NCBI GenBank assembly: GCA_964017125.1
Contig: OZ024912.1
Coordinates: 78,341,769 to 78,405,768, forward strand
Reading direction: 5' to 3'
DNA: 64,000 bases
Source: Flabesymbios commensalis
Lineage: Eukaryota > Annelida > Polychaeta > Terebellida > Flabelligeridae
Of this stretch, positions 23,396-35,539 are shown piece after piece; within the stretch, counting starts at the first letter, position 1, and the number at the start of each line of letters is the position of its first letter. A program made the position numbers and the translations under genes. A model generated the notes under the pieces. The model was not told where the DNA came from, did not search any database, and saw only the letters and a list, made by a program, of their open reading frames with translations.

Positions 23396-23455
23396 ATATT
23401 GGCCCAATGTCTCTGACGCTGTACTACATTGACACAGCATTGGTTAAACGTCTCA
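23395..23455 (-). repeat. Hairpin element, GTTGGGCCAGCG family
   Basis: On the minus strand, TTTAACCAATGCTGTGTCAATG...CAGCGTCAGAGACATTGGGCC. It touches the 5' truncation point of the LINE, so the LINE may have landed in it. Confidence 0.45.
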
Positions 23456-23540
23456 TGTTTACTGTGGGGTGTTTTTTTCAAACAGCAAAATATAAAAACA
23501 ACGCTGCTCAAATACTGCAAATGAAATGAGCTGAATGGGG

Positions 23541-23640
23541 TTTTAGGCCACCTTTGTGCAGACATAGGCTAAGCTGGGCCAGGAGAAACTCCTCAGTATA
23601 GTAAGATGAATAAGATGACACTGCTTTTCAGACATATGAT
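23541..23640 (-). mobile_element. tRNA-derived SINE, 3' part only (copy 3)
   Basis: Minus-strand 3' half only: CATTCATCTTACTATACTGAG, TCCTGGCCCAGCTTAGCC and TGCACAAAGGTGGCC. The tRNA-like head is missing. Confidence 0.65.
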
Positions 23641-23705
23641 GCGACAGCTTAAATACTGCCTAACAGTAAAAATGATATGCCCAGAAAACATCATACATTG
23701 AATCT

Positions 23706-23795
23706 GCTGGTTCAACGCTACTCCACCGTTTACGACGCTGGTACAACATTATACCAACATTGGGTTGACGTGTCCTGGTTGCTGGGTTTGTCACG
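23706..23795 (+). repeat. Hairpin element, GTTGGGCCAGCG family
   Basis: TGGTTCAACGCTACTCCACC faces CGACGCTGGTACAACATTATACCAAC, followed by the terminus GGTTGCTGGGTTTG. Confidence 0.5.
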
Positions 23796-23845
23796 GTTCA
23801 CAGATCTTTTTCAAACGAGTTTCTTCTCTTTTGATAAGATGGCAA

Positions 23846-24082
23846 CGCGGGAATCGACTTTAGACGTCAGATTCTGATGTTTATAGATGACAGAATATGA
23901 CTAGACGTCAAAAGCAGTCTCCGCACTAAAAGAGTAAACATATTTATAACTGTAGAGCCAAAACATAGGTATTCAAATGAAGAAGAAAGAGCTAATTAAC
24001 ACATTTATGATGTTTTGAAAGCGAAAAAAACCTTTTCGTCTGTTAATTTATATACAAATATTTCAGTGCTTTAAAGGTTTTG
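23846..24082 (+). mobile_element. piggyBac-like MITE, copy 4
   Basis: Hairpin end GCGGGAATCGACTTTAGACG...CTCCGCACTAAAAGAG, then CATAGGTATTCAAATGAAG, AAAGAGCTAATTAACAC and the body-side end CAGTGCTTTAAAGG. Diverged but complete in outline. Confidence 0.6.
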
Positions 24083-24939
24083 CTAGCATTGGTTCATATC
24101 TCACACGTCAGGGATTCTAGTCAGAGGTTATATATGGATGAGGATCTTGAGGGACACAGATGATTTTTTTGCTCTTATTCATAACAAACAGCAAGTGGGA
24201 ATATACGTTTGAGCATTATGATGTTACATGCGCCGGGAGTGTGTGATTCTAGGTGTCCAGTAGCTGGTGTATCTGGGTATTATGACGCTACCTCAGCCGG
24301 GAGTGAACTATTGAAAGAGCAGCATGGCCCACGAATGGCATCATGACGCTCAAAAAGCGACAGCATGGCACAACGCTATGCTAGAAATTGCCAAATGAAA
24401 CACTTTATAAAATTGTAAAAAATATTTTTTAAATAAACAGGAAAATATTTTTCAACATATCACAATCCGCCGTTTTCCGCGTCCATGACATATATAGACC
24501 TATTTAGTACTACTATTAAATATTCTTATATTTATTTATACACAATGTTTAATTACATTATTAAAACTTAAAAAAAAATCATTAGTGTCTCGAATTATGC
24601 AATCACCCGCTATCAAAGTGTCGCGTATTATGAACTCATCCGCTATCAAAGTATAGAAAATGCTTTTGTGCGCTATCAAAATTTGCGGAATGTTGTTTCT
24701 GTCCATTGGACAACTCTGCTACTTCATACAACTGAAAGGAGCAGTCCACTATATGTGCGAATATGTGAATATTGCTTTACGTCGCTTTCTGCACAATCAT
24801 GGCAATATCGCGACAGAAGGAAGCCCAAAGCCAGGACTATGCCCTACTCTTATTTTAAATAATTTAAAGGGTTCTTTACAGTACCATAGGCAGCACTGTA
24901 CACCTTTGAACAGTTTGGAGCACTGTATATGCAGAACCA
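24083..24939. other. No gene seen
   Basis: AT-rich with no recognised exon. A frame at 24660-25067 (135 codons) has no domain and ends within a tRNA-like fragment, so I do not call it. Confidence 0.35.
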
Positions 24940-25015
24940 CAATGACAAATGTCCGGCCAGACCGGGGTTTGAACCTGGTACATCCAGGTTACAAGCCCCA
25001 TCGTCTGTATGTGTA
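24940..25015 (-). mobile_element. tRNA-like fragment (possible second SINE type)
   Basis: The minus strand reads GGGGCTTGTAACCTGG and then CCAGGTTCAAACCCCGG, a T-arm/B-box with four of five stem pairs. No matching 5' half or cloverleaf is visible, so it is a relic and not a working tRNA. Confidence 0.3.
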
Positions 25016-25150
25016 TGTATGTGTATTACCAGCGGGACATATCTGTACCCAGAAAGCACCACGCTGATTACAGATATATAGACAACTGAGGTACAATTAA
25101 AACCAGAAACATACATACAGTGGTCTATAGCTTTACAATAATTGCTTCAA

Positions 25151-25340
25151 CATTGTGGAGAGCTCTGTGACCGAGAGTTGGCGTGCTCGGCATCAGACCG
25201 TCACGGCTAGAATTGCGAATCCTGTGTCTTTAATTCAGTGGCAATCTCATTCATCTCACCGTACAGGATGTTCTCCTGACCAGTTTAGGTCTAAAACCCC
25301 ATTCATTCATTTTTTTTCATTCATTCATTCATTCATTTAA
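25151..25340 (+). mobile_element. tRNA-derived SINE, 3' part (copy 4) with ATTC tail
   Basis: Plus strand: GTGACCGAGAGTTGGCGTGC, CGAATCCTGTGTC, CTCATTCATCTCACCGTACAGG and TCCTGACCAGTTTAGG, followed by an (ATTC)n tail. The tRNA head is missing. The tail shows which simple repeat ends this family. Confidence 0.75.
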
Positions 25341-25440
25341 TATAATTGTAGCTCGCCGAGGCAGGTTTATGAGAGGATATTGCAGACCGTGCTTTAGCGA
25401 CCTCTGGTGATTGATTCGACGTCAACGTGGGTCAACATAT

Positions 25441-25540
25441 TCCAGCAAACACGAGACGTTCACTTCAGCCAGTGTTGCTTTAATGTTGGACCAGCGTCGT
25501 AGACGGTGGACCAACATTGAAACAACACAGGCTGTCGCAA
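25441..25540 (+). repeat. Hairpin element, GTTGGGCCAGCG family with terminal CCAGCAAACA
   Basis: Starts at TTCCAGCAAACACGAGACG. The arms AATGTTGGACCAGCGTCG and GACGGTGGACCAACATT follow, then GAAACAACACAGGC. It shows one CCAGCAAACA terminus clearly. Confidence 0.65.
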
Positions 25541-25571
25541 CGCACAATGCAAGTAGCCGCAAATTATTTAA

Positions 25572-25662
25572 CCCTTGTCCTGCTGAAGTGTTTCAATATG
25601 ATTGTTTTATTTAACCCTTGTCCTGCTGAAGTGTTTCAATATTATTGTATTTCTAGTCATTT
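25572..25662 (+). repeat. Tandem duplication of about 42 bp
   Basis: TTAACCCTTGTCCTGCTGAA with GTGTTTCAATAT occurs twice in a row. TTAACCC at each start suggests duplicated ends of a piggyBac-like element. Confidence 0.6.
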
Positions 25663-25689
25663 GATGCTGGAATTGCTGACGCAATTTCC

Positions 25690-26460
25690 AGCTTAACATG
25701 GCATAAACTTTTTTTATATATTACTATATATCTTCAGATTATAATTATTTAATTATTTGATTTTCAATAAAAAAATAATTAATTAATTAATTAATTAATT
25801 AATTTATTAATTAAATAATTAATTAATTAATTAATTAATTAATTAATTAATTAAAAAATTAATTTATAGAAAATCAAATAAATAAATAAATAAATAATTT
25901 AATTAATTAATTAATTAATTAATTAATTAATTAATTAATTAAATAATTAAATTATTTATTTATTTAATTATTTGATTTTCTATAAATTAATTAATTAATT
26001 AATTAATTAATTATCTAATTAATAAATAAATTAAATAATTAATTAATTAATTAATTAATTAATTATTTTTTTATTGAAAATCAAATAATTAAATAATTAA
26101 TTAATTAATTAATTAATTAATTAATTAATTAATTAATTAATTAATTAATTAATTAATTAATTAATTAATTAATTAATTAATTCATTAATTCATTAATTCA
26201 TTAATTCATTAATTAATTAATTAATTAATTAATTAATTAATTAATTAATTTTTAATTAATTAATTAATTTATTAATTTATTAATTTATTAATTAATTTAT
26301 TAATTTATTAATTTATTATTTTATTAATTTATTAATTTATTAAATAATTAAATAATTAAATAATTCATTCATTCATTCATTCATTCATTCATTCATTCAT
26401 TCATTCATTCATTCATTCATTCATTCATTTATTCATTCATTCATTCATTCATTTGCTCGT
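25690..26460. repeat. Long AT-rich tetranucleotide tract with inverted symmetry
   Basis: Mostly (TTAA/ATTA)n with runs of ATTC at 26363-26455. The motif ATTTGATTTTCAATAAAAAA near 25757 is matched by its complement TTTTTTATTGAAAATCAAAT near 26065. Inside these, TAGAAAATCAAATAAATAAA near 25868 faces TTTATTTAATTATTTGATTTTCTAT near 25960. The tract therefore has nested palindromic arms several hundred bases long, not just a simple repeat. Confidence 0.9.
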
Positions 26461-26919
26461 TCATTTATTTAAAAATTATGGACAGATTATTTGCAATTAT
26501 AGAGAATTAAATGGCAATATTTACATGAAACCAAAGTAAGACTAGTAAGACAAAACAAACTTTCAATCAAACACTATCACTAGTTTAAATATCAGAATCT
26601 GTGTAAATATTTGGATATGAAGTTATTTAAATAAGGCAATAAATCCATTTGGTAATTAAACAGTCACTATAGCAAAAGATTGGTGTGTCAGCAATGGTTT
26701 TGTCACAAGACATGCGGAAGGACGGACGGAAGGACGGACGGAAGGACGGACGGAAGGACAAGCGGAAGCGCCGAGGAGCAGATAGACCACGACGAGCTTG
26801 ATTGTGGCAGAGGCTGTGACGGCTGATCATACACAAGCCGCTGAAACAATGCTGGATCGATGTTATAGCCCACCCTCTGCGACGACAGACCAACTGGTAA
26901 CACTTTCAGCGACAGTACC
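26461..26919. other. No gene; short GGAC/GGAA repeat inside
   Basis: No exon recognised. At 26712-26757 a 12 bp unit (GGACGGACGGAA) repeats about four times. Confidence 0.6.
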
Positions 26920-27160
26920 ATCTTTAGACGTCAGCATATAAATACGGTCCCCGAGCTGAAATGGTTGAACAACTGTGTATATCTGGGAATATGGGTGAAT
27001 ATTTGAATATAAAAACTTAAGTTTCACGTTAATTATTCAAAACCTGAAGGGTGAGTTTACATATCGATGCAGAAAGAACTAACTAAGACAGTCATGATGA
27101 TTTCAAATTGGAAAAACCCTTTGATATCGATTGTTTATTCAAATATTTTAGGGTTGTCAA
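26920..27160 (+). mobile_element. piggyBac-like MITE, copy 5 (diverged)
   Basis: CTTTAGACGTCAGCATATAAA, ACGGTCCCCGAGCTGAAATGG, then GCAGAAAGAACTAACTAAGAC, CATGATGATTTCAAATTGG and a decayed ATTTTAGGGTTG end. Confidence 0.55.
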
Positions 27161-27253
27161 AAAATTGAAGATAAATCCTCATTTTTATAACGAAAATAAG
27201 TAAAAATGGTTAGGATGAAGGTAATTTTATGATTCTTTTAAGATTAAGATTCA

Positions 27254-27792
27254 CTGGCGTCTTCCCTTTCTTTAGTCCCTGGATCCGCCATTACCACCAC
27301 AACTCTATTGTTTGTCAGATTTAGCGTCTTCCCTTTCTTTAGTCCCTGGATCCGCCATTGCCACCACAACTCTATTGTTTGTCAGATTTAGCGTCTTCCC
27401 TTTCTTTAGTCCCTGGATCCGCCATTGCCACCACAACTCTATTGTTTGTCAGATTTAGCGTCTTCCCTTTGTTTAGTCCCTGGATCCGCCATTGCCACCA
27501 CAACTCTATTGTTTGTCAAATTTAGCGTCTTCCCTTTCTTTAGTCCCTGGATCCGCCATTGCCACCACAACTCTATTGTTTGTCAGATTTAGCATCTTCC
27601 CTTTCTTTAGTCCCTGGATCCGCCATTGCCACCACAACTCTATTGTTTGTCAGATTTAGCGTCTTCCCTTTGTTTAGTCCCTGGATCCGCCATTGCCACC
27701 ACAACTCTATTGTTTGTCAGATTTAGCGTCTTCCCTTTCTTTAGTCCCTGGATCCGCCATTGCCACCACAACTCTATTGTTTGTCAGATTTA
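27254..27792 (+). repeat. 67 bp tandem array, 8 copies
   Basis: The unit is built from GCGTCTTCCCTTTCTTTAGT, CCCTGGATCCGCCATTGCCA and CCACAACTCTATTGTTTGTC. Copies are almost identical, so the array is young. On the minus strand each unit holds the same short frame, MADPGTKEREDAKSDKQ with a stop. Its repetition is a result of the array, and I do not claim it is translated. Confidence 0.95.
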
Positions 27793-29775
27793 TAATCAGC
27801 TCTAATTTTTCAATCAATATTAGTACAGTTAAAATTAGTACGATGGCCAGCATGGAAACATAATGTAGTTGATACAAATAAAAGAACAAATTAAAAAAAA
27901 AGAACAATCTGATCAAAAACTCCAGTTTCCCCTTTTCCTCTGATATTTCAATGGTCGCCCCCTTATAGTTGCTGCTAGCATGGTTTAGATAGAAATAAGT
28001 TGTTGATATGATTTATGTGGAGATATGATTAGTAAGTAAGTAAAATATTTGCTTTACTTCACTTTTCGGCCAGTATGGCCACTTAAGTGAAAACTCCAGG
28101 TATTACAATATCCCATATTGTATAGTTAAAGTAGTAAAGGAAAGACAAAGCTAATAAAAGCATGTTCGTACTAAAATATTCAGTTTAAAGTGTTTGATAT
28201 GATAAGATGACGATGCTCCTGGCACCTATATGTAACGAGTCTAGTGACATGTTGTAGCACCTGCACTACAACACAGTTCAATGGGTATAAAAATATCAGT
28301 ATAAATAATGTAAAATATGAAGTGATTATAAAATGAACAACTTTTCAAGTCACTATATCTCCATGAAATTGGAGTGATTGTGTAAAAACTACAATTCTTA
28401 GTCAAAACAGTGTCATTGTCAAAACAAATATATAATATATACTATAATACTATATACTATAATCAAAAAAAGTAAACCCATTTAGACATAAATATGAATG
28501 ACATAAACAATGAACAGAGAAACCATTAAGTAAGTAAATGTCTTCTTTACTTCACTTTCACAAATTCTCAAAAATTAAAGACTTACAGTGCCCCCACAGT
28601 TGGTAATAAGGTATGTGATATTGGAGGACATCACAGAGCGATCACGAGCCGTGAGGACACCATAAGTCACCACAGGCTAATTGTACGGCAATGGCTTTTC
28701 TATGACATGCTGCATTATCCGCCAGGATGCCACAGAGAAACGATTAAAACAATGAAGTGAAAAAATAATCATATGGCAATGGTTTCTTTCGGACATCCCG
28801 TCCATCACCAGGATGCCAAAGAGAAACCACTGCAAACACAAAAAAAATTATGAGTAGATCTACAATGAGTACAATGAAAAAATATATAAAATATATAAAC
28901 ATGAACACATAAAGAACATATAAAGAATTTGAACCGAAAACCATTCGAAAATAAACATAGCAACCTCAGTGAAAAACCCTCAACCACCGGGAAGCAAACA
29001 CAAAAAAACTTCACGTCAAAAAAATAGAAAAACCTGGTTCGATGAAAGGTTTGGGTGTGCTTGGCCTTCTAAGAAGTTGCCCAGGGGGGGGGGGGGGGGA
29101 CCACGCGGAGGTGACACCCTTCCCGTGGAGATATGATATCCTGCACAAGGTCATACACCACAATGCGTTTATTTCATCTGGTGGATAGATTTGCTGATAC
29201 AATACAGTACATGATGTTACTGTAGATATGTAGCTTTTGATAGATTATGGGACAATTCCCTATGAATTTCTCTATTTTGATATCAAACAACTGATACGTA
29301 TATATAGCTATTCACATCTTGTCTCTGTGTGGTCTGGCCAATGGCATTATGATTGCATAACATAACATACTTTGTAGCTGCAATTGCCTTAAAAAAGTAA
29401 AATCTTCAAAACAGGGCAGAACAGATGTTACATTACTTTCCAGCGCAGGGATTACATGGGACATGTATTTGTTCTAACCAAAATCTTTAAAAATCGTGTA
29501 CTTAACCTTTATATGCGCGTATGAATCTGTGGTGAAACTTATGCCATATCACATACTATACAAATGGAGTTAGTAAAACATGAAATGGGGTTAGTGTAAA
29601 CATAAGTGGGGCCAGTCGAAACAGGTATCAAATTTCCCCGATTCATGACTAATTACAATTAGATGGCCCAAAATCACAAATTAAATCACAAAATGAATGA
29701 CGATTTTAAAATGAAAAACACACTTTGGTCTCCATGCTTCATATTTATTTGTAAGGATTAAAACAGCGTTTTGTC
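27793..29775. other. About 2 kb without a recognised gene
   Basis: AT-rich. Two small internal repeats are visible: TAAGTAAGTAAAATATTTGC with TTTACTTCACTTTTC at about 28033 and a related copy at 28525, and a duplicated segment of about 55 bp (GGCAATGGCTTTTC...CCAGGATGCCACAGAGAAAC) at 28687-28741 and 28772-28827. A G-run of about 15 lies at 29085. Confidence 0.45.
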
Positions 29776-32700
29776 AACATATTGTGTTTGGTGGGTTCAC
29801 ACACACACACTAGTATTCTGTTCTTTGTTATCTGACTGTGTCTCTACTGACAGGTAACATATTGTGTTTGCTGTGTTCACACACACACTTGTATTCTGTT
29901 CTTTGTTATCTGGCTGTGTCTCCACTGACAGGTGACATTTTGTGTTTGCTGTGTTCACACACACACTAGTATTCTGTTCCATGTTATCTGGCTATGTCTC
30001 CACTGACAGGTGACATATTGTGTTTTCCAGGTTCACACACACACTAGTATTCTGTTCTATGTTATCTGGCTGTGTCTCCACTGACAGGTGACATATTGTG
30101 TTTGCTGTGTTCACACACACACTTGTATTCTGTTCTTTGTTATCTGGCTGTGTCTCCACTGACAGGTGACATATTGTGTTTCCTGTGTTCACACACACTA
30201 GTATTCTGTTCCATGTTATCTGGCTATGTCTCCACTGACAGGTGACATATTGTGTTTTCCAGGTTCACACACACACTAGTATTCTGTTCTATGTTATCTG
30301 GCTGTGTCTCCACTGACAGGTGACATATTGTGTTTGCTGTGTTCACACACACTAGTATTCTGTTCTATGTTATCTGGCTGTGTCTCCACTGACATGTGAC
30401 ATATTGTGTTTGCCAGGTTCACACACACACTAGTATTCTGTTCTATGTTATCTGGCTGTGCCTCTACTGACAGGTGACATATTGTGCTTGCTGTGTTGAC
30501 ACACACACTTGTATTCTGTTCCATGTTATCTGGCTATGTCTCCACTAACAGGTGACATATTGTGATTGCCAGGTTCACACACACATTTGTATTCTGTTCT
30601 ATGTTATCTGGCTGTGTCTCCACTGACATGTGACATATTGTGTTTGCCAGGTTCACACACACTAGTATTCTGTTCTATGTTATCTGGCTGTGTCCCCACT
30701 GACAGGTGACATATTGTGTTTGCTGTGTTCACACACACACTTGTATTCTGTTCTATGTTATCTGGCTGTGTCTCCACTGACATGTGACATATTGTGTTTG
30801 CCAGGTTCACACACACTAGTATTCTGTTCTATGCTATCTGGCTGTGTCCCCACTGACAGGTGACATATTGTGTTTGCTGTGTTCACACACACACTTGTAT
30901 TCTGTTCTATGTTATCTGGCTGTGTCTCCACTGACAGGTGACATATTGTGTTTTAGAGGTTCGCACACACTAGTATTCTGTTCTATGTCATCTGGCTGTG
31001 TCTCCACTGACAGGTGACATGTTGTGTTTGCTGTGTTCACACACACACTTGTATTCTGTTTTATGTTATATGGCTGTGTCTCCACTGACAGGTGACATGT
31101 TGTGTTTGCCAGGTTCACACACACACACTTGTATTCTGTTTTATGTTATCTGGCTGTGTCTCCACTGACAGGTGACATATTGTGTTTTAGAGGTTCGCAC
31201 ACACTAGTATTCTGTTCTATGTCATCTGGCTGTGTCTCCACTGACAGGTGACATATTGTGTTTGCTGTGTTCACACACACACTTGTATTCTGTTTTATGT
31301 TATATGGCTGTGTCTCCACTGACAGGTGACATATTGTGTTTGCTGTGTTCACACACACACACTTGTATTCTGTTCTATGTTATCTGGCTATGTCTCCACT
31401 GACAGGTGACATATTGTGTTTGCTGTGCTCACACACACACTTGTATTCTGTTCTATGTTATCTGGCTGTGTCTACACTGACAGGTGACATATTGTGTTTG
31501 CTGTGTTCACACACACACACTTGTATTCTGTTCTATGTTATCTGGCTATGTCTCCACTGACAGGTGACATATTGTGTTTGCTGGGTTCACACACACACAC
31601 TTGTATTCTTTTTTATGTTATCTGGCTGTGTCTCCACTGACAGGTGACATATTGTGTTTGCTGGGTTCACACACACACACTTGTATTCTGTTTTATGTTA
31701 TCTGGCTGTGTCTCCACTGACAGGTGACATATTGTGTTTGCTGGGTTCACACACACACTTGTATTCTGTTCTATGTTATCTGGCTGTGTCTCCACTGACA
31801 GGTGACATATTGTGTTTGCCAGGTTCACACACACACTTCTATTCTGTTCTATGTTATCTGGCTGTGTCTCCACTGACAGGTGACATATTGTGTTTGCCAG
31901 GTTCACACACACACTTCTATTCTGTTCTATGTTATCTGGCTGTGTCTCCACTGACAGGTGACATATTGTGCTTGCTGTGTTCACACACACTAGTATTCTG
32001 TTCTTTGTTATCTGGCTGTGTCTCCACTGACAGGTGACATATTGTGTTTGCCAGGTTCACACACACACTTCTATTCTGTTCTATGTTATCTGGCTGTGTC
32101 TCCACTGACAGGTGACATATTGTGTTTGTTGTGTTCACACACACACTAGTATTCTGTTCTATGTTATCTGGCTGTGTCTCCACTGACAGGTGACATATTG
32201 TGATTGCCAGGTTCACACACACACACACTTGTATTCTGTTCCATGTTATCTGGCTGTGTCTCCACTGACAGGTGACATATTGTGTTTGCTGGGTTCACAC
32301 ACACACTTGTATTATGTTCTATGTTATCTGGCTGTGTCTCCACTGACAGGTGACATATTGTGTTTGCTGGGTTCACACACACTTCTATTCTGTTCTATGT
32401 TATCTGGCTGTGACTCCACTGACAGGTGACATATTGTGTTTGTTGTGTTCACACACACACTAGTATTCTGTTCTATGTTATCTGGCTGTGTCCCCACTGA
32501 CAGGTGACATATTGTGTTTGCTGTGTTCACACACACACTAGTATTCTGTTCTATGTTATCTGGCTGTGTCTCCACTGACAGGTGACATATTGTGTTTGCC
32601 AGGTTCACACACACACTTGTATTCAGTTCTATGTTATCTGGCTGTGTCTCCACTGACAGGTGACATATTGTGTTTGCTGGGTTCACACACACTTCTATTC

Positions 32701-34292
32701 TGTTCTATGTTATCTGGCTGTGACTCCACTGACAGGTGACATATTGTGTTTGTTGTGTTCACACACACACTAGTATTCTGTTCTATGTTATCTGGCTGTG
32801 TCCCCACTGACAGGTGACATATTGTGTTTGCTGTGTTCACACACACACTAGTATTCTGTTCTATGTTATCTGGCTGTGTCTCCACTGACAGGTGACATAT
32901 TGTGATTGCCAGGTTCACACACACACACACTTGTATTCTGTTCCATGTTATCTGGCTGTGTCTCCACTGACAGGTGACATATTGTGTTTGCTGGGTTCAC
33001 ACACACACTTGTATTATGTTCTATGTTATCTGGCTGTGACTCAACTGACAGGTGACATATTGTGTTTGCTGTGTTCACACACACTAGTATTCTGTTCCAT
33101 GTTATCTGGCTGTGACTCCACTGACAGGTGACATATTGTGTTTGCTGGGTTCACACACACACTTGTATTATGTTCTATGTTATCTGGCTGTGTCTCCACT
33201 GACAGGTGACATATTGTGTTTCCTGTGTTCACACACACTAGTATTCTGTTCTATGTTATCTGGCTGTGTCTCCACTGACAGGTGACATATTGTGATTGCT
33301 GTGTTCACACACACTAGTATTCTGTTCTATGTTATCTGGCTGTGTCTCCACTGACAGGTGACATATTGTGTTTGCTGTGTTCACACACACTAGTATTCTG
33401 TTCCATGTTATCTGGCTGTGACTCCACTGACAGGTGACATATTGTGTTTGCTGGGTTCACACACACACTTGTATTCTGTTCTATGTTATCTGGCTGTGTC
33501 TCCACTGACAGGTGACATATTGTGTTTCCTGTGTTCACACACACTAGTATTCTGTTCCATGTTATCTGGCTGTGTCTCCACTGACAGGTGACATATTGTG
33601 TTTGCTGTGTTCACACACACACTTGTATTATGTTCTATGTTATCTGGCTGTGACTCCACTGACAGGTGACATATTGTGTTTGCTGGGTTCACACACACAC
33701 TTGTATTATGTTCTATGTTATCTGGCTGTGTCTCCACTGACAGGTGACATATTGTGTTTGCTGTGTTCACACACACACTTGTATTATGTTCTATGTTATC
33801 TGGCTGTGACTCCACTGACAGGTGACATATTGTGTTTGCTGGGTTCACACACACACTTGTATTATGTTCTATGTTATCTGGCTGTGTCTCCACTGACAGG
33901 TGACATATTGTGTTTGCTGTGTTCACACACACTAGTATTCTGTTCTATGTTATCTGGCTGTGTCTCCACTGACAGGTGACATATTGTGTTTGCCAGGTTC
34001 ACACACACACTAGTATTCTGCTCTATGTTATCTGGCTGTGTCTCCACTGACAGGTGACATATTGTGTTTCCTGTGTTCACACACACTAGTATTCTGTTCT
34101 ATGTTATCTGGCTGTGTCTCCACTGACAGGTGACATATTGTGTTTGCCAGGTTCACACACACACTAGTATTCTGCTCTATGTTATCTGGCTGTGTCTCCA
34201 CTGACAGGTGACATATTGTGTTTGCCAGGTTCACACACACACTAGTATTCTGCTCTATGTTATCTGGCTGTGTCTCCACTGACAGGTGACAT
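29776..34292 (+). repeat. 78 bp tandem array, about 58 copies, with embedded (CA)n
   Basis: The unit is TGTTCTATGTTATCTGGCTG, TGTCTCCACTGACAGGTGAC, ATATTGTGTTTGCTGTGTTC, (AC)4-6 and TTGTATTC or TAGTATTC. The CA tract changes the unit length by two bases at a time (76-82 bp). When it is 78 the array stays in frame, giving 26-residue repeats on both strands (minus: ANTICHLSVETQPDNIEQNT). Units alternate in types (GCTGTG, GCCAGG, GCTGGG before TTCACAC), and blocks of several units are repeated (e.g. 32400-32700 and 32700-33000), a higher-order structure. No start, splice or end signals mark it as a gene. Confidence 0.95.
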
Positions 34293-34910
34293 CATATGCG
34301 GGGAGCTCGTTCACGATTGAAGTAGTATGGAGTCTGGTGGCTGCATGGATCAAGTGGCCGTTAATAACAAGGGGCCTTTGTTGTGGTCCTTGAGACGAAA
34401 CTTGTTATGGAACAAACACAAGCAGCAGAAGAACAAATAGCCAAATATCGCATTTGATCTAATCATTCTAAATGACGACAAACAATCCGTAGTGTGCCAC
34501 TACATGATGTTGTCTTCAACATGGTCTAGCATAAATTCACATAAATCATTGTGTTCAAGTACACGTGCGTGTATATTCTTAATTATAAGAATGGTGTTCA
34601 TCCTTTTTCAATGCAAATATTTTTTTCAATTCAGGCAGTAAAACATATAATTTCTGATAACAAAAATATAATTTATAATAAAAAACAAACAGGGGACAGC
34701 AATGTTAACAAAATGAAGGCAATTATAATAATATTTGTTTTACTTTTTCATTACAAGTAGTTTTTTTAATTCAGTCAGTAAAATATATTATCTTTGATAA
34801 AAACAAACAGGGTTAACAAATCCACGCGGACTGAACAATATCGCGATGAGGTGTACTGATTTCCACAGCGGGCCCTCAAAAAGTGGCTCAAGATCGAGAC
34901 GGTAAATACA
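34293..34910. other. No gene seen
   Basis: Non-repetitive, AT-rich. A segment TTTTTTTCAATTCAGGCAGTAAAACATATAATTTCTGATAA near 34620 is repeated in altered form near 34763 (described by its start TTTTTTTAATTCAGTCAGTA). Confidence 0.4.
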
Positions 34911-35532
34911 TGTATGCTCAGGTGAATAATACTTCTCAGGTAAACCCTACCTGTCTTATAGGACTTCTCATAAGTATGCTCAGGTGAATAATACCTCTCA
35001 GATAACCCGTTCCTGTCTTATAGGACTTCTCATAAGTATGCTCAGGTGAATAATACCTCTAAGACAACCCGTACCTGTCTTATAGGACTTCTCATAAGTA
35101 TGCTCAGGTGAATAATACCTCTAAGATAACCAGTACCTGTCTTATAGGACTTCTCATAAGTATGCTCAGGTGAATAATACCTCTCAGATAACCAGTACCT
35201 GTCTTATAGAACTTCTCATAAGTATGCTCAGGTGAATAATACTTCTCAGATAACCCCTACCTGTCTTATAGGACTTCTCATAAGTATGCTCAGGCGAATA
35301 ATACCTCTCAGATAACCAGTACCTGTCTTATAGAACTTCTCATAAGTATGCTCAGGTGAATAATACTTCTCAGATAACCCCTACCTGTCTTATAGGACTT
35401 CTCATAAGTATGCTCAGGTGAATAATACCTCTCAGATAACCAGTACCTCTCTTATAGGACTTCTCATTAGTATGCTCAGGTGAATAATACCTCTCAGATA
35501 ACCAGTACCTGTTTTATAGGACTTCTCATAAT
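34911..35532 (+). repeat. 62 bp tandem array, about 10 copies
   Basis: Unit: AAGTATGCTCAGGTGAATAA, TACCTCTCAGATAACCAGTA, CCTGTCTTATAGGACTTCTC, AT. Variants (ACTTCTCAG or ACCTCTCAG; CCAGT or CCCCT) recur in pairs, which suggests two-unit amplification steps. Confidence 0.93.
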
Positions 35533-35539
35533 CCTTACA

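Noticed and set aside
24940-25015. Functional tRNA gene
   Set aside because: Only a T-arm-like part is present. Acceptor, D and anticodon stems cannot be drawn.
24660-25067. 135-codon plus-strand frame
   Set aside because: No domain, and its end overlaps a tRNA-like relic on the other strand.
29797-34279. Long frames on both strands with NTICHLSVETQPDNIEQNTSV or THLYSVLCYLAVSPLTGDIL repeats
   Set aside because: By-products of a 78 bp tandem unit; they break whenever the CA run changes length.
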